Shown: piece by piece, positions 10,991 through 24,200 of the stretch
Position numbering within the stretch: the first letter of the stretch is position 1
Layout of the letters: the number at the start of each line of letters is the position of its first letter
Origin: Nepenthes gracilis
Taxonomy: Eukaryota > Streptophyta > Magnoliopsida > Caryophyllales > Nepenthaceae
Length of the DNA: 64,000 bases
Direction of reading: 5' to 3'
NCBI GenBank assembly: GCA_033239525.1
Contig: BSYO01000002.1
Coordinates: 27,076,068 to 27,140,067, forward strand
The notes under the pieces: model-generated
Database searches by the model: none
Told to the model about the DNA's origin: nothing
What the model saw: the letters and a program-made list of their open reading frames with translations, nothing else
Translations under genes and position numbers: made by a program

Positions 10991-13590
10991 TAAATCTCTT
11001 TATCTTTAAATAACGGTATAAGAATTTGGCTCCACGAGTTATGATCGAATTCCATTTGATATTTTCAGAAACTGGTGAACTAGTTCTTATCCCATTTTGC
11101 CACAGTCAAAGGAAAGAAAAACAGTCTCGACACCTTGTCAAGATCCAACAAATTCATAAAGAGTGCTTAAAATGTTTGTTTGCCCAATTTCATATTAAGA
11201 CCAAAGGCATACCAAAAGTTCATAGACGATGTGAAATTGAATGCCTTCATGATTACAATATAACTAGATAACTTTTTAAAATATTTAGTCAACAAGACCC
11301 CAATGCATTCTTCAAGATACAGGATATAACTCGGGCCAACAAAATGCTCGGATTATGAACATCAACAAGGTGGTTCAAATGATGAAGAGAAGAAAAGAAA
11401 CAGCGATAACTTCTCTACTTGGGACCGTAGAAAGCAATAAAGAACCAACTAAGGAGTTTGTACAACGTATAAGCTGCTAAACTACACACCATTGAATGAC
11501 ACCCTAACAAATGTTTGGATACAAATTCAGAATAAAAAATTTTTAAAGTAGCCCAAGTCAGTCAAAAATCTAGAATAAAGTTATCAATCTAAATACTATT
11601 TCTATCATCAATCTCCAAAACTCAATAATGGAGATTGTTAGACATTATAGAAGGAGATTAAGACTCCGATTCAAAAGGGATAACTCAATAAATATCTGTA
11701 AAATTCTAATTCTTCCCCAAATAATGGGAAAAATGACGAGTAAATTGAACAACCATAAATTTGAGTGACTATATTAGTTATTAATATAGTATTAACCAAA
11801 TTTGTAGGCAAAAAAGTTCCAGATCATTCAAAGAAGGCTTGTTTCATCAAAAATTAGGGGGAAAAATGATATCATTAATTTTGATAATAACAATATAGCA
11901 CATGTAATCTCTCCTCATTCTGATCCTCTTATTATATTTGCACTTGTTTTGAATGGAGTTTTTGACTACCAACTGAAATGAATCGTTATTGATAATATTC
12001 TTTATTTTTTTATGTTCATCAAATTGGAGCTTAAAAATAATCAAATAGAACTATCGGATAGACTATTATATAGACTTAATAATGAACTAGTCCAAATAAA
12101 ATGAATAGTATATCTGAAGCTTACATTGAAAGTATATCCGAAAATGGCTTCTCATGAGTTAACTTTCCTAGTTATCGATTTTTTCTTAGTTTACAACACT
12201 ATATTAGACCTATTATACTTAACAACGTTTAAAGCAATAACTTCAATCCCTCACTACGAGATAAAATTTTCAACTAGGTACGAAATTGGGAAAGTCATGG
12301 GAGACTAGGACATTGAACAAAGTTGCTACTTAATGAAAATCAATGAGCTTGCACCTCCCCAACAAGTTATAGAATTTGATTTGCTAGACGAGGCTTTTTT
12401 CAATAGGCTCAACTCAAAGAGCCACATCTTCAAAATCTTCCACATTCGGTGGACCTAGATAAATATGTTTAGATCAATTCTTCATTCACTCAAGATCTGA
12501 GCAGAAGTTACTTGAGTTCTTATGGAACAACGCTAATGTCTTTGTCTAGACTCTAATGAACATGCCATGCATTCCAACAAATATAAAGGTTCACAAGTTG
12601 AGCTCGCATCTGAGCACAAATTGGTTTGATAGAAGGGACAAAATTATTCCTTTGAAAACTCACAACAATTCGTGAAGAGGTCAATAAGTTAACGGATGCT
12701 AAATTAATGGAAGAGATAAACAATCTAAATTAGTTATCTAATGTCATCCTTATTAAAAAGAGTAATAAAAAATAGAAAATATGTCGATTTTATGGATATG
12801 AATAAAGCATGTCAAAAATAATTATTTCCCACTTCTAATGATCGATTAGTTGATGCACTCAATATCAAGACACCAGTTACTAAGCTTTATGGATAGCTAT
12901 TTTAGATATAATCAGAACCAAATGAACCCAATAGACAAAGAGATTACCTCATTTATGACCGACTAGAGAACCAACCTCCATGAAGTACTACCGTTCAGTT
13001 AGAAAAATATCAGAACAACATATCAAAGGCTGGTGGCCAAAATAGTTGAGTAATAGGTTAGAAGAAATATGGAGGTGTATGTTAATGACATGTTTATCAA
13101 AAGTATACTTACCAATAACCATACTAACGATTTGGCAGAGACGTTTAAGGTATACAGAATAAACCAAATAAAGTTGAACATGACTAAATGTGTCTTCGGA
13201 GTAGTTTGTGTTATGTTCATAGGATTTGTTATCTTACAATGGTAGATAGAAACGAATTCAAATAAAATTAAGGCCACAATAGATATGAAACCAACCTATA
13301 CTATTAAGAAAATCCAGATGTTAATTGAATAACTTGCTACACTATCCTGATTTTTTGCAAAGCTGACCGAAAAATATTAACTATTTTTAGGATATTAAGA
13401 GGAGCAAAGACAAATAGCTTCTAATGGTTGGATGAATGTCTGCAAGCCTTTCAAGAGCTGAAAAAAAATTTGGCACATTCGCATTAGCTGACTTGTCCTA
13501 AGGAGGATGAGAAATTATATTTCTACCTAGCTATCACATAAACAACTTTGAGTTTTATATTGGTTAGGGAAGAGGCAGGATTCAACGACC
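10991..13590 (+). pseudogene. Degenerate Ty3/gypsy gag–pol
   Basis: Many stops and frame changes, but recognisable pieces in order. Gag core at about 11026–11271. Gag tail at about 11480–11720 (TPLNDT, then a QIQNKKFLK-like block). Protease end at about 12140–12310 (YNTILDLLYLTTFKA, matching the YNxILGRPxLNxxKA pattern). Reverse transcriptase at about 12840–13280, with FMDSYFRYNQ, EVYVNDMF (the YxDD motif with D changed to N) and NMTKCVFG. RNase H start at about 13440–13575 (FQELKKNL, VREEAGF). Homology ends abruptly near 13590. The same remnant at 61905–64000 shares a TAG stop with this copy (12306–12308). Confidence 0.75.
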
Positions 13591-14270
13591 AAACGAGGGG
13601 AAGGGGGCGCTACGATGCCTTTGGTGTCGCAGTTCATACGACGCTCAACGGAGGCTGTTGGATTTCATCTAACGGCCCCCTTTTTCATTATTTAAACAAA
13701 AAGGAAATGTTTTAAAAAAACACTGAGCCACTTGCAGTCGTCGGATGAAAAACGCATCTAACAGCTGCAAATAAAGTTTAAAAAAGGTTTTTTTTTCAGA
13801 AAAAAAAAAGTGAAACACATGCAACCGTTAGATACAAAACTCATCCAACGACTGTGGCTTTGTCTTGGGATGAAATAAGAAACTCTCGTCCCCATTTGTT
13901 CCTTCGGTGCGTCTCTCTTTCTTCTGAAGCTTCCTCTTCTCTCCTTCGTCTTAGGGTTTATTTCATCCCCAATCTATTCCCATAAGCAAATCTCTTTCTT
14001 CCTCTACTCTCCTTCATTTTGACGACAAGCACATAGTGAAGATGAGGTGTCGTATGATCCTCAGGACAAACTGAAGGAGGCGGTGACGACCTCATATGAC
14101 GGCGAACTCTTCCTCTTCTCTCATTCATTTTGATAACCGCCGCAAAGTCGGCCAAGTAGAAGAGAAGCGGCAGACAAAGACAATGCAGTGGAGAACAGCG
14201 CACAGCCTTCCTCTTCCTCTTCTCTCCATCAATATTTTGTTATTTTGTAATTTTTCAGGTAATTGAAATT
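13591..14270. repeat. Quasi-palindrome cluster and TC-rich leader-like stretch
   Basis: Three related inverted-repeat units lie here. 13653–13677 is GGCTGTTGGAT with ATCTAACGGCC across a 3-base loop. 13734–13768 and about 13821–13857 are diverged versions that are also inverted relative to each other, giving a larger foldback over a purine/T-rich loop. Downstream, 13900–13990 is pyrimidine-rich with TTAGGGTTTATTTC, like a plant 5' leader, but the following ATG at 14044 runs only a few codons. No gene was assigned. Confidence 0.55.
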
Positions 14271-15950
14271 CCTAAAATTACTATTTATTTTATTTTTTTT
14301 CCATGCCTCATATGAGCTATAAAATTGTAATATCTGAGGGCCGTTGGATTTGGGAATGAAGAGTCCAATTCAACTTTGTACAAAGAGTAAGGAAATGTTT
14401 AAAATTAATAAAATTTATAGTGTGAACTTTTTTTAACTAGTTTGCTGAAGATGAATGCTTGTCACCGGAAAAATCACTTTACATGTGCGTGTAATTTTTT
14501 TTTTTTCAGGTCACAAATAATATAAATATCATTTTTGAACATAAACTTAAACAATTAGCAACGTGAAAATGACTATTTAGTTAGGTAATATTTGAAGGAT
14601 ATATATATATATTTTTTGCTGGAGTTTGAAGTGTGAACTATTTTTAAATAAATATATATTTAATTATTTTTAAAATTTAAAAAAAATATCATCTAATTGA
14701 TATATATACTGTTAGTGTAGATGTAGATAGTCTTATATATCAAATAAATTATATTAAATATCAAATTTTAAAATAATAATATATATAATCTAATTTAAAT
14801 ATTTTTTTAAAAAAACTTATATATATGTTCTTATAATCCTATCATAATACTAACACTTAAGTTATTGTTATTATTATACGAAGATAAAAATTAATATCAT
14901 AATACTAATATTTGTACTACCTTTAGTTTGATTCATAATTATACATCAGGTAACATTACTAAAGAAAAAGAAAGAATTAATGAAAAGAAGACATTTGATC
15001 TTGTCCACTAATCCCAAAAAATTAATTAATTAATCTTTCAATTAAAATAATCTCCCTCAAAAAATCAGCTAGTTATTCGTTTCTTAATACATGAGCCTCT
15101 AAACTAAAATGCAAAACCTTACATAAGGATTAGTGTAATAGAAACATGTTTAATATTTTTATCATAAATATTAATTATTTTTACTTTTTATATGTTATTT
15201 TTAAACTTTTATTTCAATATTAAAAAAGTTCAAAATAAAATAATTTCATCTTCATTTTACAACAAAGGCAGTCCTCCTTAACGTGAATAACTCCATGTCT
15301 AAAACTGTCACAATGTATAAATATATATACACAAGCAATACACACATTCAAATATATACACACAAGTAATAAAAAAGATAATAATTATAATAAGTTACAT
15401 CACAATGTTACAACAAAGACGGCAACTTGTACAAAAATAGTCGTAGCTGAAATACCAGGACTACTAAACAATTGCATCAATAGATGGGTCCCGAAACTCA
15501 GGTGTAACGGAATAGATCACAACTTTCTTATGATCCTCCACTAAATACATACTATAATACAATATAATGCAGTGAAAAAAATTCTGTAGAAATTTTCAGT
15601 GGAAAAAACCCATACAAACAACCTGTAAACAAGGTCGTGTACAAATAATAAAGATACTAAATTTCAAAATTTTTTTAATTAAACATCCACAAACCCATCA
15701 CTACACCTCCACAAAAAGAAAATCATTATTCCTCTACAGGATTACAATCCAATACAATATTCTCAACTACTATATTGGATCATAAGATAGATGCCTTCTA
15801 AAAGCCTGTACATACCCAACAATTTACTTGCGGAAGCATACTATGTCCACAATATTACATATACCATAATGTCTTCATTTTTACAATATTCATTCAAAAC
15901 GTAGCCATGTATACACATACATCAACACAACTACTATTTTACCAGTCTTC
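14271..15950. other. AT-rich intergenic DNA, nothing recognised
   Basis: Very AT-rich with poly-T and TA runs. A short direct repeat of an ATATATACACAAG(C/T)AATA string lies at about 15320–15370. No coding, RNA or transposon signal was identified. Confidence 0.6.
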
Positions 15951-17745
15951 GAAAATCAGCAACTTTTTCTGCAGATAATTCCCATCTTCACTCTCTTTCG
16001 TCAGGTATCAGCTCATCAGGGTTATCTAGGAGGGGTGAGCAAGAAGCACAGTAAAGTACCTCAACCATAATGATAAGCACTACTTTATACAAAGAAATTA
16101 TAAGAAAAAATCAGAGAACGAAATTCATATAATAATGCAAATACCTCTATCAGATTTATTATTTTCCTTACTCTGATCGGATCGAATGGCTTCATTCTCC
16201 TCCAGAGGCCCTGGAGCCTAATTTCACATCCAGAGGACTTGCCCTTTGGGGTCAATGTCAACAATGTTAATGTTTTGCAACAACTGAAGGATATGCTGTC
16301 TAATAGCACCGTTGCTCTTGCAACTATGACGCGGGGCTTGCAGTTAACAAAATGTGCTCTTGCACATATAAAGCACATAGACTCATCCTCTATTAACAAA
16401 ATGAAAAAAGTTGCATGTGTAAAAATGAAGGGGCTTGCAGCAAAAATAGAATGTGCAGTGCTTACTTGCTCTAATATATTACCAATCAGGGTCATACGGT
16501 GCAAGCTCCTGGTGTACTCCAATTTTGACATTGTCAGTCCGGTGAGGAAGTTCAATTTGACCAGGAAAAGTAATGAACTGATAATAGGCCATACTAAAAT
16601 GACAGATTCATTATTTTGTATATTATTCTACACTTCTAAATACCTCAATAATGGACTCCATTGTTGGACACAACCTCTGGAAAGGAAACTAACATATGCA
16701 AATAACCTTACAACATCAAAGTTGGTAAGAACCTCAGCAATTATACAGTAAACAACCAGGAAGCATACAAAATAAGAACTTCATAGAAGCTAAATAGGCC
16801 ATCATGTAATAGCTGACTATTTATTTTTCCCTTTTCTGTTTGTTGGGGGTTCTTGGAAATGTAGCCACGGTAGCAGGGAAGAGAAAGCTTCAATCATTTA
16901 TGTAAATCAACATGTTAAAGTTTCAATTTAGAAAGTACCCCACCAACCACCCAATACATATCCCTCTTCAAGATAGTTTTCTAACTGCATTGTAGAAAGA
17001 ACACCGGTTTATTGATTAGAATTCTGAAATAAATACTGGACTCCATTATTGGGGTTCTTGGGGTTGATGAATCTTATGTGTGATGTAAAGTGATGTTTCA
17101 TATACCTTTCTGCTAACTTTTTTTCTATTAGTCAGCCTCAACACTTTTTTCGTTAACCATATGAGATCCTCGAGAAAATATTCTTTGATACTAAAAAAAT
17201 ATAGATATAATTAGTAACAAAGGAAAAAGTCTTGAATTCAAATGTATATAAAACAAAGTACTACAACAATACCATAAGTAACTGCATATATGACAACGGT
17301 TGTTGATATTGATTACTATTCACATTAGCATTAAAGCCTTCAATAATTACGTTGTTCACATCAACTACTGAATTTAAAGTTTGTTCCTGATAGAAATAGT
17401 TAAACGGAGATGAGATAACGATAATTGTTACATATAATGTCATGGTATAATAAATAAACAATTATTTACTAACCTCGGTTTCAATAGATTCGCAATGATT
17501 TATCAGATTTCTTACATTTTTTTTTCTTTCCAAACAGCCTTTCGGATGTTTTGTTGCCCTTCTTCCTCCCTCATACTTCACAACCTTGACAATCCGATCC
17601 GTAATTTGTAGCGGCATAATAGAGGATTAACCTTCCTCAAACCCATCAAGTGAAAAATTTTGGACAAGGCTTTCAATCTCTGTAACTTTTGCCTCTAACT
17701 TTCCTCTCCATTTAGAATCACTTGTAACGTATCCCCTATCCTCGC
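15951..17745. other. Unidentified sequence with overlapping open frames
   Basis: Open frames of 156 codons (16085–16555, minus) and 170 codons (16239–16751, plus) overlap on opposite strands, so at most one can be real. Near the right end (about 17540–17740) the minus strand reads as short Lys/Glu-rich open pieces next to possible splice sites. No family was recognised. It could be the decayed 3' part of a minus-strand gene cut by the gypsy fragment beginning near 17746, or part of an unrecognised transposon. Confidence 0.3.
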
Positions 17746-17759
17746 TCGCTTGTTGCTGA

Positions 17760-19415
17760 AAGTCGGCTCCGGCAGCCCACGCATGGCGTCCGCGGCAGCC
17801 GTGGAGGAGACCATATTGACCACGCCGGTGGCCGTGCGGGCTCTCGGAGGTTCACTGGCTTCACCGTCGGAGGTCGCCGGCTCCTACCCTGAGCTCTTCA
17901 TGAACCACTTCAAGTGTCCACACCTGATTAGATCTTCAATTTCCTGCTGCAAGGTCCGGTAGTTCTTGGTTGAGTGTCCCAGGCAGCGGTGGTACTAGCA
18001 GTACTTCATCTAGTCGTTGCCTCTGGGACCCTTGGGCGTCTTTGGCCACTTGAAGAACTTCTCATCCTGGATTTGCATCAGGATGTTCGCACGGCTGTCG
18101 TTCAGAGGGGTCAAGGAGGCTCTGCTGTAATCTTTTCTGGGCCCCGGTAGGGGCCGCTGCTGCTTTCGATGCTCCGGGAAGCGCTATCCGTCGCTGTCCC
18201 TCTTTCTTCCACTAGATGCTCTGGGGACTTCCGGGGGCCGGTCCACTCGCTCGGGGCGCTTCACCGCATTAGCCTCTTCAGCCGTGATGTATGCCCGGGC
18301 GATGGCCTCAGCCTCCCGAAAGGTCTGAGGGCACTCGTGCGACAGGTGCTTGAAGAAGTCCCCCGCCGCCAGGGTGGCGGCGAAGGCGTTAAGTTTCAGC
18401 TCATCGGAGAGATGAGGGATCCGCCTCGCCTCGGTGATGAAACGGTCGAGGAACCGCTTCAGACTTTCATCTGTCCTTTGACGGAGGCGGACCAGGTGCC
18501 ATGGTTGCCTCTCCTCCCTTCGGTTGGAGGCGAACTGGCTCAAGAAGCTGTCAGCAAGCTCGTCAAACGAGCGTATGGAGTTCGACGGAAGGCCATGGAA
18601 CCAGAGTAACGCGTCCCTCCTAAGGGTGACGGGAAAGCACTGGCACATCAAGGCCTTGCTTGCCCTTGTAGAGACAGGTGAGTGCGGAAGCAGTTGAGGT
18701 GGTCCATCGGGTCCTTACTTCCGTCGTATCCCTCCAGGACCGGCATCTTGAACTTGCTTGGCAACGGTTGCGTCTGCAAGTCCATGGCAAAGAGCAATCT
18801 CCGGAGGTCTGCGGAGGAGGGCGTGGGTTTCTCCTTATGCAGGGTGTCCCACAGCACTTTGACTTTCTCCTCCATCGACGGATTCGTAGAGCCTCTCCGT
18901 GCGTTGATGACGTCGCGAAGCTCCGTGTTGCATTGGAGGTTTGTTTGAGCTCATCGAGGATGGCGACTCTCTGCCTGAGTGGCTCGTTCGCCGTTGGAGC
19001 ACGCAGCAGTTGGCCTCCTGTTGCTGCGCGAGTTGCGGGGATTGCGCCCCTCAGGGCTATCCTCCCGGTCATCGCGGGCGGGATGACTCTCCGCTTCGTT
19101 CTGATCGTTTCCACTTGGGGCCGCCGGGGCTGCGGCGTGGTTGGGCCGGTTGGCTTGCCTCCTGCGAGCGGCCTCTCGATGCCTTTCTCTCCTGGAGGTG
19201 GAGGCCTGGGATGCTGGAGGGGCAGTCCCTGGCCAGGCAGTCCCCGTGTTCTCGCACAGGGCTCGGAGAACTAACTTTATATCGCCCACGTCTGCAACCA
19301 GGCGGTGGACATCGGGCTCTGAACGGTCGTTCGCTTGGTTCCCAGCAGGGGGAGCTTCACTTTGGGAGACGACCTCCACCGCCGAAGTACTAGCTTGTGC
19401 TCGAGTGTTTACCAT
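17760..19415 (-). pseudogene. gag of Element II
   Basis: It starts at ATG 19415 (MVNTRAQAS, a common plant Ty3 gag start). An Arg/Pro/Ala-rich N-terminal part runs to about 18951. A middle part (18875–18648) carries MPVLEGYDGSKDPMDHL. The capsid core (18651–18184) carries LWFHGLP, FLSQFASNRR, LRQRTDESLKRFLDRF and ELKLNAF. The C-terminal part runs to about 17760 with a LMQIQDEKFFKWP-like block and an EIEDLIRCGHLKWF tail. Frame changes near 18650 and 18950, plus stops in the C-terminal part, break it. Plus-strand open frames over this region are by-products of its high GC. Confidence 0.75.
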
Positions 19416-19486
19416 CTTCTGAGGTTCAGGAGTAAAGTGGGAAAGAGACACTTGGCTTTTCGTCAGTTTTTCACAGACAACGCCAA

Positions 19487-20482
19487 TGTTGCGTCCCGGG
19501 TCCGCGGTTACCGTACGGATTAGGGAGCATTCGGATTCCTTAGCACGTGGCGGCGTCGATCGAAGGGTCCGGTGTTCGTCTCTATGAACCTGGACCTGCG
19601 CAACACAAATAACAAACAAGAGGTCAGGGGTCCGGCCGGATTTCTCCCACCGAGGCCACTCCGAGGCTCAAGTCAGCAAATTCCCGCAATGAACGAAAAT
19701 GGTGCACGCTGAAGAGCGGTGCGCGGGTGAATGCTGTGAAAGCGTAAGAGATGCTTGTGTAATGATATGGAGAATGCGGTGAGCAGGTTGTGGGAGGTCT
19801 GGCTCCCTTGGTGCACCGCAATGGGTGGCTGACTTTCCCGTAGTCCGAGTAGACGTGGGGCGAGTAATCGTGAGCTAGCTCTTGCTAGGCGAAAATGAGT
19901 CTATCCTCAGTTCCAGCTTGCTACTTCCTTATGATCAAGTTGAGAAGAAGGGAGCTTTGAGCTTGTTGAGTTTGATTCGGGATCAGAATCAGTATTCATC
20001 GAGGAGAAAAATCAGATCCTTTTCTCTGTGGCGCATGGGGGCTCTTATAGGCCTCTCCCCGTTGGACTCTGGGCGCCAAAAAGCCCGTTGCGAGGGCTAC
20101 TATGCCGCTGGTCACTGTTGTGGACCGCCGATCATGTCGGTTGTCCCTTTGCTGTGGCTGGAACGCTTCTGGGCGTGGCCGGCCACGCCTGGTTTCCCCC
20201 TGAGCGGGGATTGGTTGGTTGCCTGCAGGTGGCTGCGAGTGCCGCTGGCGCTGCTCCAACCACTCCTCTATTGGCTAGCCTTTCCGCCTTTTCGCTGGTT
20301 TCTCGGCAACGCATTTAATGCGTTGCAGGGTTCCGTTGTCTTCTGCCAGCATGAACTCTGCACGCGTCTCTTGACCATCGGGCTGGGCTGACCTCCTCAC
20401 GTGGGCTCTTGGACTCTTCATGGGCCGCGGAATTCTTTATGGGCCTGGCAACTCTTCATGGGCCTGGACATGGGACCCAACA
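19487..20482 (-). repeat. Element II 5' LTR
   Basis: Read on the minus strand it begins TGTTGGGTCCCATG and ends GACGCAACA, so its ends form the TGTTG…CAACA inverted pair. A primer-binding-like site TTGGCGTTGTCTGTGAAAA (19486–19468, minus) follows with no gap. A TATAAGAG box lies at about 20043–20051 on the minus strand. Confidence 0.75.
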
Positions 20483-21209
20483 CATAGCTAGATTGAACAC
20501 GCAAATTTATAAAAAGAACAATTTGGTATATAATATTTGTGCTATGTGATAATCTAAAGAATAGCCAAATTATTTTTAAATATAATACACATAATTTTAT
20601 GTTATATTATAAAAAATTACAATAAAGATTTTTAGTGCCCACTTTTTATTGACACTCTGATAAGTGTCGAATTTCAGTAGTTAAACAGATACTAAATAAT
20701 ACACTAGATTTTTAATGCAATAATAATTTCATTATAGTAATTTAGATGCCAAGTAGTATTTGAATAAAATAAAATTTGTTAAATTTATCTTATAATTCTA
20801 ACAGTTTAAGGTCAAATATTACTGTTAGTAGTACGAAAAGCTCTATTATAAAAGAACTCTTTCATTTTTTCACCGGAGATATGACTATAAGTCAAAATAC
20901 AATAACCCTACCTTTATTTAATACTTCATTTTTGTAATTTTTTATGATAATAAATTAGTGATTTTTGCATCAAGGAATATGTTGGATACATTGTTGCATT
21001 ATACAAGCAAAATGAAGAATTATCCCGCGCTAAATTAAGAAAATATTAACATAACAGTAAGACTTTTCCATATTGATTCAAACAATACGAATTTAAACAT
21101 TACTAATGTGACACGAAGAAAAAAAGAAAAATTTATTCCATGTCATCCTTTTCAGTAGAAAGTCACTAGGCCTGTGATAGGAGCACTAACGCCATTGAAA
21201 CTTGTGTTT
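20483..21209. other. P450 3' flank, unit 1
   Basis: AT-rich sequence matching 38048–38780 in unit 2 almost base for base. No gene was seen. It is the 3' flank of the minus-strand P450 copy A. Confidence 0.7.
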
Positions 21210-24200
21210 CTAGCATATTGATTCATGCAACTGTGGTTTGGCAACAAGAACCAGATCCGTTATCTTATGCATGCTTATACCGTAAACTTCAGTCAAATCC
21301 AAATCTCCAGCTCGAACATTCAACGGAAGCTCCCAATCAAATCTGTGAAGAAGACGAGCAAGAGCAAGCTCAATGGTCATAGCCCCTAATGCGATTCCCG
21401 GACAACCTCTTCTTCCGGCACCGAAAGGCAACAGCTCAAAATCCTGCCCCTTGAAATCAACGTCGCAGCCTATAAAGCGATCTGGATTGAATTCCTCTGG
21501 ACTCTCCCACGATTTTGGGTCCCTCCCTATTTCCCAAACGTTGACAAAAACTCGAGATTTCGCAGGGATTTCATACTCGTCAATGGTAACATCTTGAATC
21601 GACTCCCTCGGCAAAAGCACCGGAATCAGGGGGTGAAGACGGAAGGTCTCTTTGATGATGGCTTTGAGGTAGTCAAATTGATGCAAGTCCTTCTCAGATA
21701 CCTGTTCTCTTTGTGGAATGATGCTTCTCACTTCTGCTTGAGCTTGCCTCATTGCTCTTGGGTTCATGATTAGTTCAGTCATTGCCCAATCCAAGACTAT
21801 AAATGTTGTATCTGTTCCTGCGGCAAACATATCCTGAACTTAACTGTATTAGTAGTATTAACTAGTGAAAATCTATGTTTGTAATTATTATGCAGCAACT
21901 CAAGTCTGCATGAAAATATATGATCTAGTTTGGGCCATATTTATAGCCTTATACTCTCACGGTTTTGTTATTCCTACACTTCGTAGAAAAATACATGTTA
22001 TCATTTAGATGTCTAACCTATATAAGGCACCTCATTTTTCTATCCCTAGGTAATGTGAAATTTCAGATATTAGATCTCATACTCCACCCCGTTGAAGAAA
22101 TGTCGTTCTTGTCATGTGTGGCATGGTTGAAGACTGGCCAAGCTTAATTTCACACATCTGAGTTTACATAATAACATATTATTTGCTTCGAGTTATTATT
22201 GTAAACCTACTTTCTTTCGATTTTATTAATTTAAAAAATATGTATTATCGAGAAAATATCATGTTATTAAGAAAATATCTAACTTATATTATAAGGTATC
22301 TCACCTCTCCTTTTCTAGGTAATATGAGACTTCAGATACCAACTCTCACACTAATATAAGTACTACAGATGAAAATAAAGTTTAAAATTTTATTAAGTGA
22401 GGTTGGCTAAAAAGGTAGTTTAGTATATAAACTATGCAGTATGCTCAAGTCTCAATAGCATCTTATTAACACATTGTAATATTTAGATGGAAACGTATTG
22501 ACTATTTTCATTAATTTGCTTCTTAAAAGGTATAAATTCATACGTTTAAAAAAATAATATCTACATGTTATATAAATGTATAAACTTTGTATGATTTAAA
22601 AAACTTTTTGGCATTTTTTTAATGACATTGAAGGATATTAAGATAAATTATAATAAAATATATTAAAATTTTTTAAATATAAAAATATATCAAAAAAATA
22701 TTGTTAAATATTAGTGTATGGCTCTATTTTAATAAAAAAATAATTTATTTTATAGAGTGAGACCTAATATTTTAATAAAAAAAATATATTATCGTATTTT
22801 TAATTATTTTTTATCTCAATCATGGCATCATATTGATCAAATAAATAGGTATAAGAGAGCCTCTATTATTTAGAGGAATAGAGAATATTATTTTTTAAAT
22901 ATAAATTATTTATTTTTAAATATATAATTAAAATTTAACAATAATTTTTATTTTTTTAAAATATAATTAAATTATCATTATTTATTTTAAAATAAATAAT
23001 TTAAATTTAAAAAATAATCATCTATGTTTTGTTTCTGTATGTTGCACACAGTTCTTTGCTGAAATTGACAAAAATTGGGTTGATGATCACTTACCAAAAG
23101 AATGGCCTTAACATTGTTCATGGTGAGAGACATTTCCGAACTTGCATTCTTCTGTACGTCAAGTAAAACATCTAGAAGATCCTTCCCTCGAGTCTTCTTC
23201 CTCCCTAGATCTAGGCGTTCTTCAATCAACTCATCAAAGAATTCAAAGAGGTTTTTCAAGTCGAATGGCCTGTAAAGTGTGGATTTGGAAGGAAGAAATC
23301 TCCGACGCTAAAACCTCGAGCAACTCTTTATGCATGCCTGAAACCATGGCGATAGTGCCTCAGAGATCCGAGAACCACACGACAAAGGACGTCGTTCGGA
23401 AGGGAAGAAACTGTTCTAGGGCTACATCCTGCTTCAATCCTGTGAATTAGGCGGGAAACGCCCTTATGAAACTCTTTTCCTTAATAGCTCGAGCAACTCC
23501 TAGATCTAGGCGTTCTTCAATCAACTCATCAAAGAATTTGTCGAACCGCCGTTTTCTCAAGTCATGCTAGTGTGGAAACCATGGCGATCGTAATGGCGAT
23601 CGTAATCCCCTGCCTCAGAGAAATTCCTTCCGAGAACCACACGACAAAGGACGTCGTTCGCGTAAAGCCGAAGCTTCTCTGACAGGTTTACTGTTCTAGG
23701 GCTACATCCTGCTTCAATCCTGTGAATTAGGCGGGAAACCTCTTCCGCCCTTGCGAAACCGAATGATTCAACTCTTTTCGTGCTTAATAGCTCGAGTATA
23801 CAAATCTTTCGTATGTGTCTCCAGTAACTGCCGTAGGGGGAGAAGGCGATGTCCGTGCTATTGTAGAAGAGCCATTTGGCGGAGAAGAGGCGAGGGCGAC
23901 TAGAAAACGGAAGGTCGTGTGTTTTCATCACTTCTTTTGCCATGGCGGCGGAAGAAACCACCACCGTCGGTACCTCGCCGAGTTGTAGGAAGATAATCGG
24001 TCCTAATTTCTGAGACAGTTTGGTGAAAGATCGATGGGGCATTTTACCGAGCTGGTGAAGGTTGCCGATGAGTGGTAGTTTCGGAGGGCTTGGTGGTAGA
24101 TTTGGCTTTGGTTTTCGTGCCTTGTTTGAGAGGAAGATTTTGAGGACTGCGGCTATGAAGATTAGTGAAGCTACCAACGATGGCAGCAAGCCGCCTTCCA

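Larger units (their letters stand above)
17746..20482 (-). mobile_element. Element II: Ty3/gypsy fragment (5' LTR + gag)
   Basis: On the minus strand the order is LTR (20482–19487), primer-binding-like site, then gag to about 17760, after which homology stops. Protease, RT, integrase and the second LTR are missing, so this is a truncated element. Unit 2 has a plain junction at the matching place (about 38048, GTTGAAA followed by CATAGCTAG), so the fragment is specific to unit 1. It is GC-rich and contrasts sharply with its AT-rich surroundings. Confidence 0.8.

Noticed and set aside
16085..16751. Two overlapping open frames on opposite strands
   Set aside because: No recognised motif in either, and they cannot both be coding. 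Kept only as an unidentified region.
18678..19393. Long plus-strand open frames (up to 198 codons)
   Set aside because: They lie opposite a clear gag on the minus strand. High GC keeps the opposite strand open.
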